DNA from: Leptasterias polaris
Taxonomy: Eukaryota > Echinodermata > Asteroidea > Forcipulatida > Asteriidae
DNA: 64,000 nucleotides
NCBI GenBank assembly: GCA_037783415.1
Contig: JAZGTN010000119.1
Location: 3,232,001 to 3,296,000 of the forward strand
Direction: 5' to 3'
This document shows positions 11,563 to 23,743 of this stretch, in pieces. The translations under genes were made by a program, and so were the position numbers. Each line of letters starts with the position of its first letter. The stretch's first letter is position 1. The notes beneath the pieces were generated by a model. It was not told the DNA's origin. It did not search any database and saw only the letters and a program-made list of their open reading frames with translations.

Positions 11563-14350
11563 CTGCAACGAGGTTTTATCAGCAAACAGATAAATCAGTG
11601 TAAAATGATGCAAAATTGTTAGCTTGCTTTACCAATCTGTTCTTATTCAAAAGGATTAGGAACAAAAAGCACCGCCACCACTACTCTGCAAACAAGAGAA
11701 AATAGAAACAATGGAGGACAGACTAGTGCTAGTGGTATTAAAATATAGTAAAGGTCTTATTTTGAAATTTAAGAATCTCGGCAGAGAGAAAGCAGGATGA
11801 AAGTAGAGGGATTCCAAAGCGATAATTGGAAACTTGATGGAGCAGAACGACATGAATAATATCAGCTCCTAAAATTACCAAATTATTGACTGGTGGAACA
11901 TACCTTTTCCTGCATTACTAGTCTCCGTCAGAGATAGGTTGTTCAACAATTCAACGGCAATGCTGTTCTCTGGATACCAAGAATCAGATCCGTCCTCATT
12001 GCTCCTCGTTGCCTTGCCAGTGTCCTCTACATCCACCCTCTTCTCGTCTCTTTTTCCTCCAAGATCTTCTTTACTCTCTTCATCAAGTTCTTTCTTATTG
12101 GAGACCTTCTCAGACACCTGAGCTTCCTCGCCTCGAAAGGTACTACTCCCGCTCTCCTGATGGCAAGAGCACTGCCCGCCCGACTGACTCAAATACCACC
12201 TTGAGTTCCTGACGAAACCTTTCCAGTCTTTGACCTCCGGGCAAACAGTGCAGATGTCCGAGTGGTGTCTTCTCCGGATTGGTGGGAGGGGTTTTCGTGG
12301 CGATGGCATCGGGGAGGAGGCTCTTGTCGAAGTGTGGCATCCACGCTGTTGGATGATGGTCATGTTGCTTGGGCAGGGGTAGGAAATGGAGGGACCAGTC
12401 TTGGCATCTAGGAAGAGAGGCAAGTAGCAAGATTTTGTTTTTCGCAGACTAAAAATGTTGTTCTCATATTGTCAAAAAAATGAAAAACACCAATTACACT
12501 GTGTATAGTGAAATGCAACTGTTCTTGTCAGTCAGTGATGGGATCTTGTGTGGTTGATAATCTAGGTTTAGAGTACCAACTGGTTTATGGTGTCTAAAAG
12601 ATCTCCTCTCAGCTCTCATTGCATTCCTGTGAAGCTCATCTCTCTTCTCGACTTTCGCCAGCCGCATCAGGAATGCTTTGTGTTTCCCGGTAACTGCGAG
12701 TGGAGTATACGGCACTCTCTGATGACCAGTGGTCTGGTGGAGCTGTGTGGGATCTGATTGAGCAGAGCAAACCGAACCGGGCTGGCTTTCACTGGTTGGA
12801 ACCAGTTCTGTGTTGGAGGTGGGTTTGTTTGGGATTGGGGTGCACACAGCTTCTACTGCCACTAATTTAGGCTTTTCGTTGGCATTGAAGATTGTCTTAA
12901 TGATAGCCATGTCGTCTTCAAGTTGTTCACTCTGCTTTATGAATCCTGTGAAATTTCTGAAGAAAAAGTTGTAGAAATAAAAAAATATTTGCTTTGATTA
13001 GTTCACATTGAATTGTATAAATTGTTTCTCAATTGCTGCCTAAAGAAGACTAGTCATATTTTTAAGTCAGTGTTATAGTAAAATGTAAACGGATCCATGT
13101 TTGTCTCATTCGGCAGTACCTACAGGGAATAGTGAACTGGGAAGAAGGGACTTATTGCCACGGAAACAACTTTTAGACACCTTGATATCTGGGACTGTCA
13201 GGTGGTGAAAGAACACAACCATCTCCTGATATCATTCGTTCTCACCACTCATCTCCTTCAGGGAACTGACTGTCTTAAAAGAGGATCCACCCAAATATGG
13301 ATGAAAAAGGTAACGAGTACGAGTAGCTAGAGTTTGATAAGATTGACTTCCTTAGTGTTGGAGTGGAATCAAGACAGTAAGAGAGTCCTATGACTGAGGG
13401 CAAAGGCTACCAGTGGCTGCAGTCACTGCAACAAATCTGAAAGGATTCCAGGGAGAAGCACTGTCAGCTATAAAGAGTGTTGTTCCTAGAAAGGAGCTGA
13501 TCAATTATTATATTGGAGCTTCCAATCTCTCGCAGGACAAATTGAAAATATCACTATCTGATAAGTACCCTAACAACTTATACACAGCACAAAATTATGG
13601 AGTTGCAACCCACCCTCTTGATGAGGACGGCAGAAATTATTTTAGGAGAGTATAACAATGCAAGATGCAGGATACTTATGTCACCGTGATCGAGTGGTTA
13701 GACTGCAGGACTTGCAATCACAAGGTTGTGGGTTCGAATCGGGCCAAGCTAACTGCTAATTTTAACATGAATAGATTCAGTACATGAACTGTCATGTAGT
13801 TACTGAATCAAAACAGTTTTGATTTGTGCAATTTATAACCTAGGCGTTAAACAAATGTTTGTATGAGAAAGATTGGTTGTTGCCAGCTTGTGTAAGTTGT
13901 GGGGGCTTTGCTGAGTTCCCTTGACGGTTATAGATCATCCAAACAAACACACAAACTAACACAGACTTACTCTTCAAATAAAAGCTTGCTCAAGTTCCTC
14001 ACGTCGTCACCGACTCTGTTCGGACATCTTGAGGCCCCACACACCGCTTCTAGTCTCTGCACGCGGGTTTGAAGAAGTCGTTCTTCCTCACCACTCGAAA
14101 CTTCATCTGCGGGGACAACTTCTGAGATTGTGCCGGGGGAATGCTTGCCTCCGGTCGGTGCTTTTTCGCCGATGTGGACAGCATCTCCTTTTGGGATCAG
14201 AGAGTGACCTTTGGACAGACGGCATTTTCTTTGCTGAAAGGTGACCAGGGATCTGGTGGTGGTCTTCCTGTGTTGCTTTTTGGGATCCGGGGCGGTGATG
14301 AGCGCCCTAAAATATTTCCCCTTGGGATCTGTCGCCTCTGACTCGGTCAT
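10496..14350 (-). CDS. Unrecognised four-exon gene, ~776 residues
   Basis: Proposed join on - strand: 14350-13971, 12956-12577, 12407-11904, 11562-10496 (2331 nt, stop at 10496). The phases are consistent and four of the six splice sites are good (donors gtaagt at 13970 and gtatgt at 11903; acceptors ttcttcag and cgttgcag); the donor at 12576 (gtactc) is the weak one. The protein is polar and probably largely disordered. It has three CxxC-like pairs (HSDICTVCPEVKDWKGF, GGQCSCHQ, YECSECTTSK), a Pro-rich stretch (SPMPSPRKPLPPIRRRHH), acidic/Ser blocks, and a C-terminal segment AVGFIPILTKEEYGSL and then ILPPISGNRN. I recognise no family. Consistent open frames across four exons plus a near poly(A) signal argue that it is real. 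The true 5' end is uncertain: an in-frame stop at about 14410 sits next to a ttag that could be an acceptor. Confidence 0.75.
11904..12407 (-). CDS. Unrecognised gene, exon 3 (Cys-pair and Pro-rich segment)
   Basis: Acceptor ctcttcctag and donor gtatgt flank 504 nt. Contains KPLPPIRRRHHSDICTVCPE and WKGFVRNSRWYLSQ, then an acidic Lys/Glu stretch. It ends TSNAGK with one base carried into exon 4. Confidence 0.72.
12577..12956 (-). CDS. Unrecognised gene, exon 2
   Basis: The acceptor is tttttcttcag before 12956, where the first base completes the Glu codon. It encodes NFTGFIKQSEQLEDDMAIIK and later HKAFLMRLAKVEKRDELHRN. The 3' boundary at 12577 (donor gtactc) was chosen because it alone gives the phase needed by exon 3 with a 169-nt intron; the open frame runs on to 12494, so this end is tentative. 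Confidence 0.6.
12957..13970 (-). other. Intron 1 of the unrecognised gene with tRNA-like fragment
   Basis: Contains a tRNA-like, probably SINE-derived stretch at about 13682-13750 (gatcgagtggttagactgc as A-box-like part, gggttcgaatc as B-box-like part). An 80-codon + strand ORF (13413-13655) shows no recognisable domain and is left unassigned. Confidence 0.4.
13971..14350 (-). CDS. Unrecognised gene, exon 1 (or first exon in window)
   Basis: ATG at 14350, first residues MTESEATDPKGKYFRALI, ending SKLLFEE with donor gtaagt at 13970-13965 after 380 nt (phase 2). Basic and Ser/Thr-rich. No domain recognised. Confidence 0.7.
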
Positions 14351-14412
14351 CACTTTTGGCCTTTCAAATAATTTAAAGTGTTTGAATTTGAAAGCTTTAC
14401 TTTTCGGGAACT

Positions 14413-15010
14413 AACAGGTTTGTATGATTGATCTCAACCACTGTCATTCATATTGAAGACAAATCTGTTTTACAAGAATAGAACGTTTGACATGTCTGAT
14501 TTAAGTGCGGTGCCGATTTTTATTTTTATTCACTCGGATTCAATGACTCGCCCGAAGCGAGCACAAAATGGGCCACAAATGTTCTCCTCAGAAACAAAGA
14601 TTCGCAAGAAGCGAGGACAACATAACGTAGAATGCGATAAATTAGACCGTGCAACTGATTATAGTTTGAAAATCTCACCTTATGTCCGGCATTTCCGTAG
14701 TTCAACTGCAAGAGCGATCCATGCCAATGAACGGGCATCTATCACACAAACACCACTGTCGCGGCGTTAACGCGCGTCTTTTCTTGTGCGATCTTCCTTT
14801 TTTAATTTCACGCGGGCGTGGAAAATGGTTTTCGCGCACTTTTTAGTTTAAAAAACATCATGTGAAGAAATGGCCCGCCCGGGTTTATAACTTTTTCAAC
14901 AAACAACATTTTGAACAGGTTACCCTTTTTAATGGTATTATTTATGGCTCTTTTTCTGAATATGATTAATAACTTGGGATTTCAATTAAAAGTTTTAAAA
15001 TAAAACATTC
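14413..15010 (-). promoter_or_regulatory. Possible promoter region of the unrecognised gene
   Basis: Lies directly upstream of the first supported exon. 14757-14835 is locally CpG-rich (gtcgcggcgttaacgcgcgt, cacgcgggcgtgg) in an otherwise AT-rich window. No defined TATA or initiator can be assigned. A + strand ORF here (14453-14770) looks incidental. Confidence 0.25.
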
Positions 15011-15019
15011 AAAAAGCTA

Positions 15020-18000
15020 CAGCAAAGCCTTAAATTTTGGTCAAAAATGGGCCAAAAGTGGATAAAATCACAAGGGGTAAGTAAGCCTTGCATCTTCGTC
15101 AAAAATGGGATACAAAAGAAAAAATCACAAGGGATAAGCCTTGCTTTTTCGACGATAATGGGCTTAACTTTGATAAAATCACAAGGGGTAAGCCTTGCAT
15201 TTTCAGTGAAAATGGACTAAAATCGGAAAAAATCACAAGAGGGAAGCACTTGCATTTTCGTCAAAAAATTGCTTAAATTTGATAAAATCACAAGGGGGTA
15301 GTAGGCCTAAGCCTTGCATTTCTGTCGAAAATGGGCCAAAAATGGATAAAGACACAAGGGGTAAGCCTTGCATTATCGTGGAAAATGGGCCAAAATTTGA
15401 TAAAAACACAAGGGTTAAGCCTTGCATTATCGTCGAAAATGGGCCAAAAATGGATAAAGACACAACGGGTAAGCCTTGCAATTCTGTCGAAAATGGGTTA
15501 AAATTTTATAAAAACACAACGGGTAAGCCTTGCCTTTTTTTTCGAAAATGGGCCAAAATTGGATAAAAACTCAAGGGGTAAGCCTTGCAATTTCTTTCGA
15601 AAATGGGCTAAAATTTGATAAAAACTACAAGAGGTAAGCCTTGCATTATCATCAAAAATTTGATAAAAACACAAGAGGAAGCCTTGAATTATCGTCGAAA
15701 ATGGGCTAAAATTTGATAATAACACAAGGGTTAAGCCTTGCATTATCGTCGAAAATGGGCAAAAATTTGATAAAGACACAAGGGGTAAGCCTTGCATTAT
15801 CGTCGAAAATTCGATAAATACACAAGGGGCAAGCCTTGCATTATCATCGAAAATTGGTTAAAAAGGAGTAAGCCTTACCTTTTTTTTTCGAAAATGGGCC
15901 AAAATTGGATAAAGACACAAGGGGTAACTCTTGCAAATTGGATAAAAACACAAGGGGTAAGCCTTGCATTATCATCGAAAATGGGCTAAAATTTGATAAA
16001 AACAAAAGGGGTAAGCCTTGCATTATCGTCGAAAATGGGCCAAAAATGGATAAAGAGACAATGGGTAAGCCTTGCATTATCGTCGAAAATGGGCTAAAAT
16101 TTGATAAAAACAAAAGGGGTAAGCCTTGCATTATCGTCGAAAATGGGCCAAAAATGGATAAAGAGACAATGGGTAAGCCTTGCATTATCGTCGAAAATGG
16201 GCCAAAATTGGATAAAGACACAAGGGGTAAGCCTTGCATTATCGTCGAAAATGGGCTAAAATTTGATAAAAACAAAAGGGGTAAGCCTTGCATTATCGTC
16301 GAAAATGGGCTAAAATTTGATAAAAACAAAAGGGGTAAGCCTTGCATTGTCATCGAAAATGGGCTAAAATTTGATAAAAACACAAGGGTTAAGCCTTGCA
16401 TTATCGTCGAAAATGGGCCCAAAATGGATAAAGACACAACGGGTAAGCCTTGCAATTCTGTCGAAAATGGGCTAAAATTTTATAAAAACACAACGGGTAA
16501 GCGCCTTGACTTTTTTTTCGAAAATGGGCTAAAATTTGATAAAAACACAAGGGGTAAGTAAGCCTTGCATTATCGTCGAAAATTTGATAAAGACACAAGG
16601 GGTAAGCCTGGCATTATCGTCGAAAATGGGCTAAAATTTGATAAAAACACAAGGGGTAAGTAAGCCTTGCATTATCGTCGAAAATTTGATAAAAACACAA
16701 GGGGTAAGCCTTGCATTATCGTCGAAAATTTGATAAATACACAATTGGGGTAAGCCTTGAATTATCATCTAAAATTGGTTAAAATTTGATAAAAACACAA
16801 GGGGTAAGCCTTACCTTTTTTATCGAAAATGGGCCAAAATTGGATAAAGACACAAGGGGGTAACTCTTGCATTATCGTCGAAAATGGGCCAAAAATGGAT
16901 AAAGACACAAGGGGGTAACTCTTGCATTATCGTCGAAAATGGGCCAAAATTTGATAAAAACACAAGGGGTAAGCCTTGCATTATCGTCGAAAATGGGCCA
17001 AAAATGTATAAAAACACAAGGGGTAAGCCTTGCATTATCATCGAAAATGGGCTAAAATTTGATAAAAACACAAGGGTTAAGCCTTGCATTATCGTCGAAA
17101 ATGGGCCAAAAATGGATAAAGACACAACGGGTAAGCCTTGCAATTCTGTCGAAAATGGGCTAAAATTTTATAAAAACACAACGGGTAAGCCTTGCCTTTT
17201 TTCCGAAAATGGGCCAAAATTGAATAAAAACACAAGGGGTAAGCCTTGCATTATCGTCGAAAATGGGCTAAAATTTGATAAAAACACAAGGGGTAAGCCT
17301 TGCATTATCATCGAAAATGGGCTAAAATTTGATAAAAACACAAGGGTTAAGCCTTGCATTATCGTCGAAAATGGGCCAAAAATGGATAAAGACACAACGG
17401 GTAAGCCTTGCAATTCTGTCGAAAATGGGCTAAAATTTTATAAAAACACAACGGGTAAGCCTTGCCTTTTTTTTCGAAAATGGGCCAAAAATGGATAAAG
17501 AGACAATGGGTAAGCCTTGCATTATCATCGAAAATGGGCCAAAATTGTATAAAAACACAAGGGGTAAGCCTTGCATTATCGTCGAAAATGGGCTAAAATT
17601 TGATAAAAACAAAAGGGGTAAGCCTTGCATTATCGTCGAAAATGGGCCAAAAATGGATAAAGAGACAATGGGTAAGCCTTGCATTATCGTCGAAAATGGG
17701 CCAAAATTGGATAAAGACACAAGGGGTAAGCCTTGCATTATCGTCGAAAATGGGCTAAAATTTGATAAAAACAAAAGGGGTAAGCCTTGCATTATCGTCG
17801 AAAATGGGCCAAAAATGGATAAAGAGACAATGGGTAAGCCTTGCATTATCGTCGAAAATGGGCCAAAATTGGATAAAGACACAAGGGGTAAGCCTTGCAT
17901 TGTCATCGAAAAATGAGCTAAAATTTTATAAAAACACAAGGTGTAAGCCTTGCATTATCGTCGAATATGGGCCAAAAATGGATAAAGACACAACGGGTAA

Positions 18001-19650
18001 GCCTTGCAATTCTGTCGAAAATGGGCTAAAATTTTTTAAAAACACAACGGGTAAGCGCCTTGCCTTTTTTTCGAAAATGGGCTAAAATTTGATAAAAACA
18101 CAAGGGTAAGTAAGCCTTGCATTATCGTCGAAAATTTGATAAAAACACAAGGGGTAAGCCTTGAATTATCATCGAAAATTGGTTAAAATTTGATAAAAAC
18201 ACAATGGGTATAAGCCTTGCATTATCATCGAAAATTGGTTAAAAATGGATAAAGACACAAGGGGTAAGCCTTGCAATTCTGTCGAAAATGGGCTAAAATT
18301 TGATAAAAACACAAGGGGTAAGCCTTGCATTTCTGTCAAAAATGGGCCAAAATTGGATAAAGACACAAGGGGTAAGCCTTGCATTATCGTCGAAAATTTG
18401 ATAAATACACAAGGGGTAAGCCTTGAATTATCATCTAAAATTGGTTAAAATTTGATAAAAACACAAGGGCCTTACCTTTTTTATCGAAAATGGGCCAAAA
18501 TTGGATAAAGACACAAGGGGGTAACTCTTGCATTATCGTCGAAAATGGGCCAAAATTTGATAAAAACACAAGGGGTAAGCCTTGCATTATCGTCGAAAAT
18601 GGGCCAAAATTGGATAAAAACACAAGGGGTAAGCCTTGCAATTTCTTTCGAAAATGGGCTAAAATTTGATAAAAACTACAAGAGGTAAGCCTTGCATTAT
18701 CATCAAAAATTTGATAAAAACACAAGAGGAAGCCTTGAATTATCGTCGAAAATGGGCTAAAATTTGATAATAACACAAGGGTTAAGCCTTGCATTATCGC
18801 CGAAAATGGGCAAAAATTTGATAAAGACACAAGGGGTAAGCCTTGCATTATCGTCGACAATTCGATAAATACACAAGGGGTAAGCCTTGCATTATCATCG
18901 AAAATTGGTTAAAATTTGATAAAATCACAAGGGGTAAGCCTTACCTTTTTTTATCGAAAATGGGCCAAAATTGGATAAAGACACAAGGGGTAACTCTTGC
19001 ATTATCGTCGAAAATGGGCTAAAATTTGATAAAAACACAAGGGGTAAGCCTTGCATTTCTGTCATAAATGGGCCAAAATTGGATAAAGACACAAGGGGTA
19101 AGCCTTGCAATTCTGTCGAAAATGGGCTAAAATTTGATAAAAACACAAGGGGTAAGCCTGGCATTATCGTCGAAAATGGGCTAAAATTTGATAAAAACAC
19201 AAGGGGTAAGTAAGCCTTGCATTATCGTCGAAAATTTGATAAAAACACAACGGGTAAGCCTTGAATTATCATCGAAAATTTGTTAAAATTTAATAAAAAC
19301 ACAATGGGTATAAGCCTTGCATTATCATCGAAAATTGGTTAAAAATTGATAAAAACACAAGGGGTAAGCCTTGAATTATCATTGAAAATTGGTTAAAATT
19401 TGATAAAGACACAAGGGGTAAGCCTTGCATTTCTGTCAAAAATGGGCTAAAATTTGATAAAATCGCAATGGGGAAGCCTTGTATTTCTGTCAAAAATTTG
19501 ATAAAATTGCAAAGCCTTGCATTTTCGTAAAAAATATGCTGAAATTTGATAAAATCATAAGGGCTAAGCCTTGCATTTTTTCTCAAAATTGGCTGACATT
19601 CAAAGCTTTAAAGTTTTGGGAAAAAAAGGCTGAAATTCGATAAAAATCAC
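15020..19650. repeat. 54-bp tandem satellite-like array, >80 copies
   Basis: The unit reads roughly gaaaatgggctaaaatttga, taaaaacacaaggggtaagc, cttgcattatcgtc (54 bp). The first and last few units are degenerate and the core is homogeneous, typical of unequal exchange. Because 54 is 18 codons, one frame on each strand stays open over several units (18-residue repeats containing GKPCIIVENG on + and MQGLPLVSLSNF on -). Higher-order structure is visible: a multi-unit block at about 15585-15800 recurs at about 18635-18850, and a three-unit (162-bp) block repeats at about 17487-17900 and near 16000-16250. Coding function is not supported: some junctions break the frame and no start or splice context is seen. 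Confidence 0.95.
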
Positions 19651-20429
19651 AACACAAGAAAGACTTGAAATCTGTGTTTTCATAGTAAAGAATAACTTAC
19701 ATTGTTTATTTGGTTTTCTTATGTTAGATTGAAGTTGATGAAGGCTTAATGTACATACATCTTTACAAATCACAACGTTTAAATCCTCTGTCTTTATAAT
19801 CGTAACAATAATAATAATAATAATATAATCCAGCTCTTGTGGTATAAATACAAAGCCACGCTGGAGACATAAAGAAGATCCTCCGTCAACAGGGTTCTTG
19901 AAGACCACTAGATCTGCCTCGTCGAAACGCCAGAACCACTCCCTAAATACCTCTACTAACCACATGGTTTTATTGACGACTGATTAAGTTTCCTATAAAA
20001 AAAATCTACCCTTCCTGATTTTCGATAACCAGAAGTGGGGAGAAATAAACAATCAACGGTAATTCACTTCTATCTTAACATAAATACAAAACAATCATCA
20101 AAAACTTCTACAAGTATTTGTAAACAAAGAAATTCAATTATAATGCTGTTGTGAACGGATGAAGAGAATTACATTGACACTGAATGTTTCGTTGACCTTT
20201 GAACCCACAACTGCAAGGCTACGGCTATGGCTGTTGGCTTCAACTATTCCAGCCATAGCCAAAGCCATTAGTTCTGACATGGCTTAGTTTCATATTCAAA
20301 CCTTTCACTGAATAAAATTTCATGTTTTACAAAGTCGTGAAATAACCCTAGCCAGTGGCTTATCAACTTCTCCTTATCAAAAAAACTGTCTCATCAAAGT
20401 TTCTCTGCTTCTTCTAGAAAACGACTTCA

Positions 20430-20812
20430 CTGAAAAATCTAGTGAGGTTTACAGAGACACCATGTGCATAAAATGCTCTCAACGGTTTGGGAAGAACCAG
20501 CGGTTTAACAACTTGACACTACGCTCAGTATGCTCAGATCATATTCAGGAGAAAGCTAGTGAGGTTTGCAGAGACACCGTGTACAAAAACACTCCCTATG
20601 ATTTGTTGGGAGTTCTGCAAAGAAAAGTGGTTTAACAACTCCACGCTTCGCTCAGTATGCTCTGATTGTATTCAGGAGAAAGCTAGTGAGGTTTGCAGAG
20701 ACACCGTGTACAAAAACACTCCCTATGATTTGTTGGGAGTTCTGCAAAGAAAAGTGGTTTAACAACTCCACGCTTCGCTCAGTATGCTCTGATTGTATTC
20801 AGGAGATAGCTA
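20430..20812. repeat. 127-bp tandem repeat, three copies
   Basis: The words gcagagacaccgtgtacaaa and ccctatgatttgttgggagt recur 127 bp apart (20567 and 20694), with a diverged first copy at about 20436. A partial fourth copy lies at 21805-21900. Short ORFs here (for example 20559-20762) only mirror the repeat. Confidence 0.85.
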
Positions 20813-21052
20813 TCACCACAAATCTTAGAGATTCTGATGTACCTCATGAACTTGGCGACTCCACAAACCTTTCTAGATTGTATTCCCACTATATGCAAAG
20901 TTTCAAATCCTACTTACTGAAAATCAATCAACTCACACACAAACATGGTTATATACTTGTAACAAATAAAAAATTGAAAACAATAAAAACTATTGAAATT
21001 TTTATCAATCTTAGAATGTTTTTTTAGTAGGGGCTTCAATAAAAACTATTGA

Positions 21053-21314
21053 CAAAAGAATATAAAGTAAAAAGAGTTTTTCTTCTTGAGTCTAAAAAAC
21101 AAAAACCCCGAAACAAACCAAATAATAACAAAACTCTTTTTACTTTATATTCTTTTGTTTTTTTAAAACAAGAGCTGTATACATTAACATCAGAATTGTT
21201 GTCTGGAATTCTCTTCTTGAGTCTAAAAAACAAAAACCCCAAAACAAACCAAATAATAACAAAACTCTTTTTACTTTATATTCTTTTGTTTTTTTAAAAC
21301 AAGAGCTGTATACT
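21053..21314. repeat. Inverted plus 131-bp tandem repeat
   Basis: caaaagaatataaagtaaaa at about 21054 is the inverse complement of ttttactttatattcttttg at 21138 and again at 21269. The segment between (cttgagtctaaaaaacaaaa ... acaagagctgtatac) is duplicated with a 131-bp shift. Confidence 0.8.
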
Positions 21315-23367
21315 CTGTGCTTTCCCAAGTCCTTTAAAAAAAGCCTCCACAGCCATCTACTCAGGAGAGAATCGAACCAATGACCCCTGTATTCTAGAGC
21401 AGTTGTTTCAAGAAGTTGACCACCAAGCCTGCCCGGTGACAAGAGACCAGTTTCAATCCTGTATTTACTTTGTTTAAGGGCAGTACATAAAGCTCTCAAT
21501 CAGCGACCCAGGTTACCAGCCAAAATACCATGTAAATAATATTGCTTTGAGTGGTTCCCTGCTAATTAAGTTTTGTAGTAACAACAGAAATGTTTTAAAC
21601 AGTTTATTGCCAACCCATCCCACACACACATTTTCCATAGAACAGTAGGTTCAAAGTTTCCATGAAAAACAACTTTTTAACAAAACCTGTAAAATTTATT
21701 GATTCTTTACATTGTTAACGTCTCTTAATTCAAAACCTGACATGGAGTTATTAAACTTGGACCAGTGTTGAATCTATAAGGGAAAATTTCACAAAGTTGT
21801 TTTGCAGAGACACCGTGTACAAACACACTCCCTATGATTTGTTGGGAGTTCTGCAAAGAAAAGTGGTCTGCAAAGAAAAGTGGTTTAACAACTCCACGTT
21901 AGATTGAGTACCGGCCAAACTGCAATACCATATAATACAGGAAACCAGTCCCTGAAAACAGTGCTAAGCAAACTTTGCAGGAAACCAGTCACATCAGTAT
22001 ACATTACATGGTGTTTTGGCTGGTAACCATGACTCAAATCTGCTAATTAACTGCTTAAAATTTCACCCCAGGACGGTAAATGATCATAATCCGAGTACTT
22101 CATGCAAATAATGTCTTCCAAAAAAGTACTCTTTGTCTTTTTTTGTACACAGAAATAACTCTATTTCCCTGTTACAATTAGCAATTTAGACTAACATTTA
22201 CATAACAATTCCAAGAAATTGCAATACTGGTGGCGATATACATATACCGGCATTATGCCAAATTAAATCAAAGAAATAATCAATTAAGGGAATTAATTTC
22301 ATACTTTGAAAAAACAAAAATAGCATTGACAAACAAAATTAATAATTTTTTAAGTATGATGTTATCGTTGTACAAGCGCAACAAGGTCATATCTCCTAAA
22401 TTAGGGTTTAGAAGAAATGCAAGCTTTAGAATGGTCACTAAGACGTATCTTACCTAAAATAACCCGGATGTACACATGAAGACAACGGATGCTGAAATAC
22501 AAGGAGTGTGTTTGCACGAGATACGACATTATTGCAGATCGAGTTACGACCTTGTTGCACAATCACATCAAAATGAGGTAACGTTTTAATCAGAACTACA
22601 TAAAACTGATGCCAACAACTAACACTAGTTATTTCTCACTTTCAGTTTTTCCTTTATATATTACCGTTGTACAGACATGCATCTTGTTAGAACCAAAATG
22701 AAGGACACTGTCCTCACGCAAATACTCGTTCAGTGTTTGTCAGATTTTTAAGTAACAAGAACCAAAGAAAAAACCAAAAAGGAGTTCTACTGAGAAGTTG
22801 CACACCCGAGTGTCGTTTTAGGATAGTTTATTCCTGGAGAAATGTCATTGAATTTGAAAAGAAGTCATGTAAATTTAAAAAAAGATGTACAAGAAGGATA
22901 CCTGCATTGATGGTCCCATGAATCAGAAGATTTTGATTATTTCTTCTTAACTTTTATTCTTTAGAGCGAGGGGCCTTATAAAAATAGCATATAATAATAA
23001 GATTCTGGAGATAAGACAGTTGTCAGTTTCAGAGAAGTTACTTCAACTATTCAATTTGTATTCATTTGTTCTTTGTGTTTAATTGCGACTGTTCTTTTAT
23101 CTTGTTCAGTCATTATACTTCCAACTTGGTTTAAATTTTTGAAAGTTTCTATTTTTCCTTCTTTGATAGTCATAGATTTCCATGAGCAACCCCAAAACAC
23201 CTGTTATTAAAATATCTTAGTCCTTTATAAGTCTATTTATTAGTACTAGTATAATCTTTTTCTGTTAACATAACTACTGCATCATTGAGCCTTCTTAAAA
23301 CTACAGGTTTTTTGTCCAGGGTCTGGTCCAGGTTTTGAAGCCCCTAGGATGTTGATTCACATCAGGG

Positions 23368-23743
23368 TTAAAGGCACTGGACACGTTTGGTAATTGTCCA
23401 AGACCAGTATTCTCACTTGGTGTATCCCAACATATGCATAAAATAACAAACCTGTGAAAATTTGGACTCAATTGGTCATCGAAGTTGCAAGAAAATAATG
23501 AAAGAAAAAACACCCTTGTTGCACAAATTTGTGTGCTTTCAGATGCCAATACTAAAAGGCTTCGCTGAAGTCTTTTATTATTTGAATGAGAAATTACCTT
23601 TTTCTCAAAAACTACGTTACTTCAGAGGGAGTCGTTTCTCACAATGTTTTATACTATCAACAGCTCTCCATTGCTCGTTACCAAGTAAGTTTTTATGCTA
23701 ACAATTATTTTGAGTAATTACCAAACGTGTACAGTGCCTTTAA
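23368..23743. mobile_element. 376-bp MITE with TTAA ends
   Basis: Ends ttaaaggcactggacacgtt and acgtgtacagtgcctttaa are inverted repeats with one or two mismatches. Its sister copy is at 6320-6702. TTAA at each end suggests, but does not prove, a piggyBac-type target site. Confidence 0.75.

Noticed and set aside
12464..12497. Alternative junction for the unknown gene using donor gtaatt and acceptor tttttag
   Set aside because: Phase fits but the intron would be only about 35 nt, too short to splice.
14453..14770. 105-codon + strand ORF upstream of the unknown gene
   Set aside because: No recognisable domain, no splice or start context, and it lies in the probable promoter region of the opposite-strand gene.
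15844..17916. Long repeat-encoded ORFs on both strands (GKPCIIVENG and MQGLPLVSLSNF repeats) as protein genes
   Set aside because: Openness follows from a 54-bp unit without stops in one frame per strand; overlapping frames, no start or splice context, and frame breaks at variant units.
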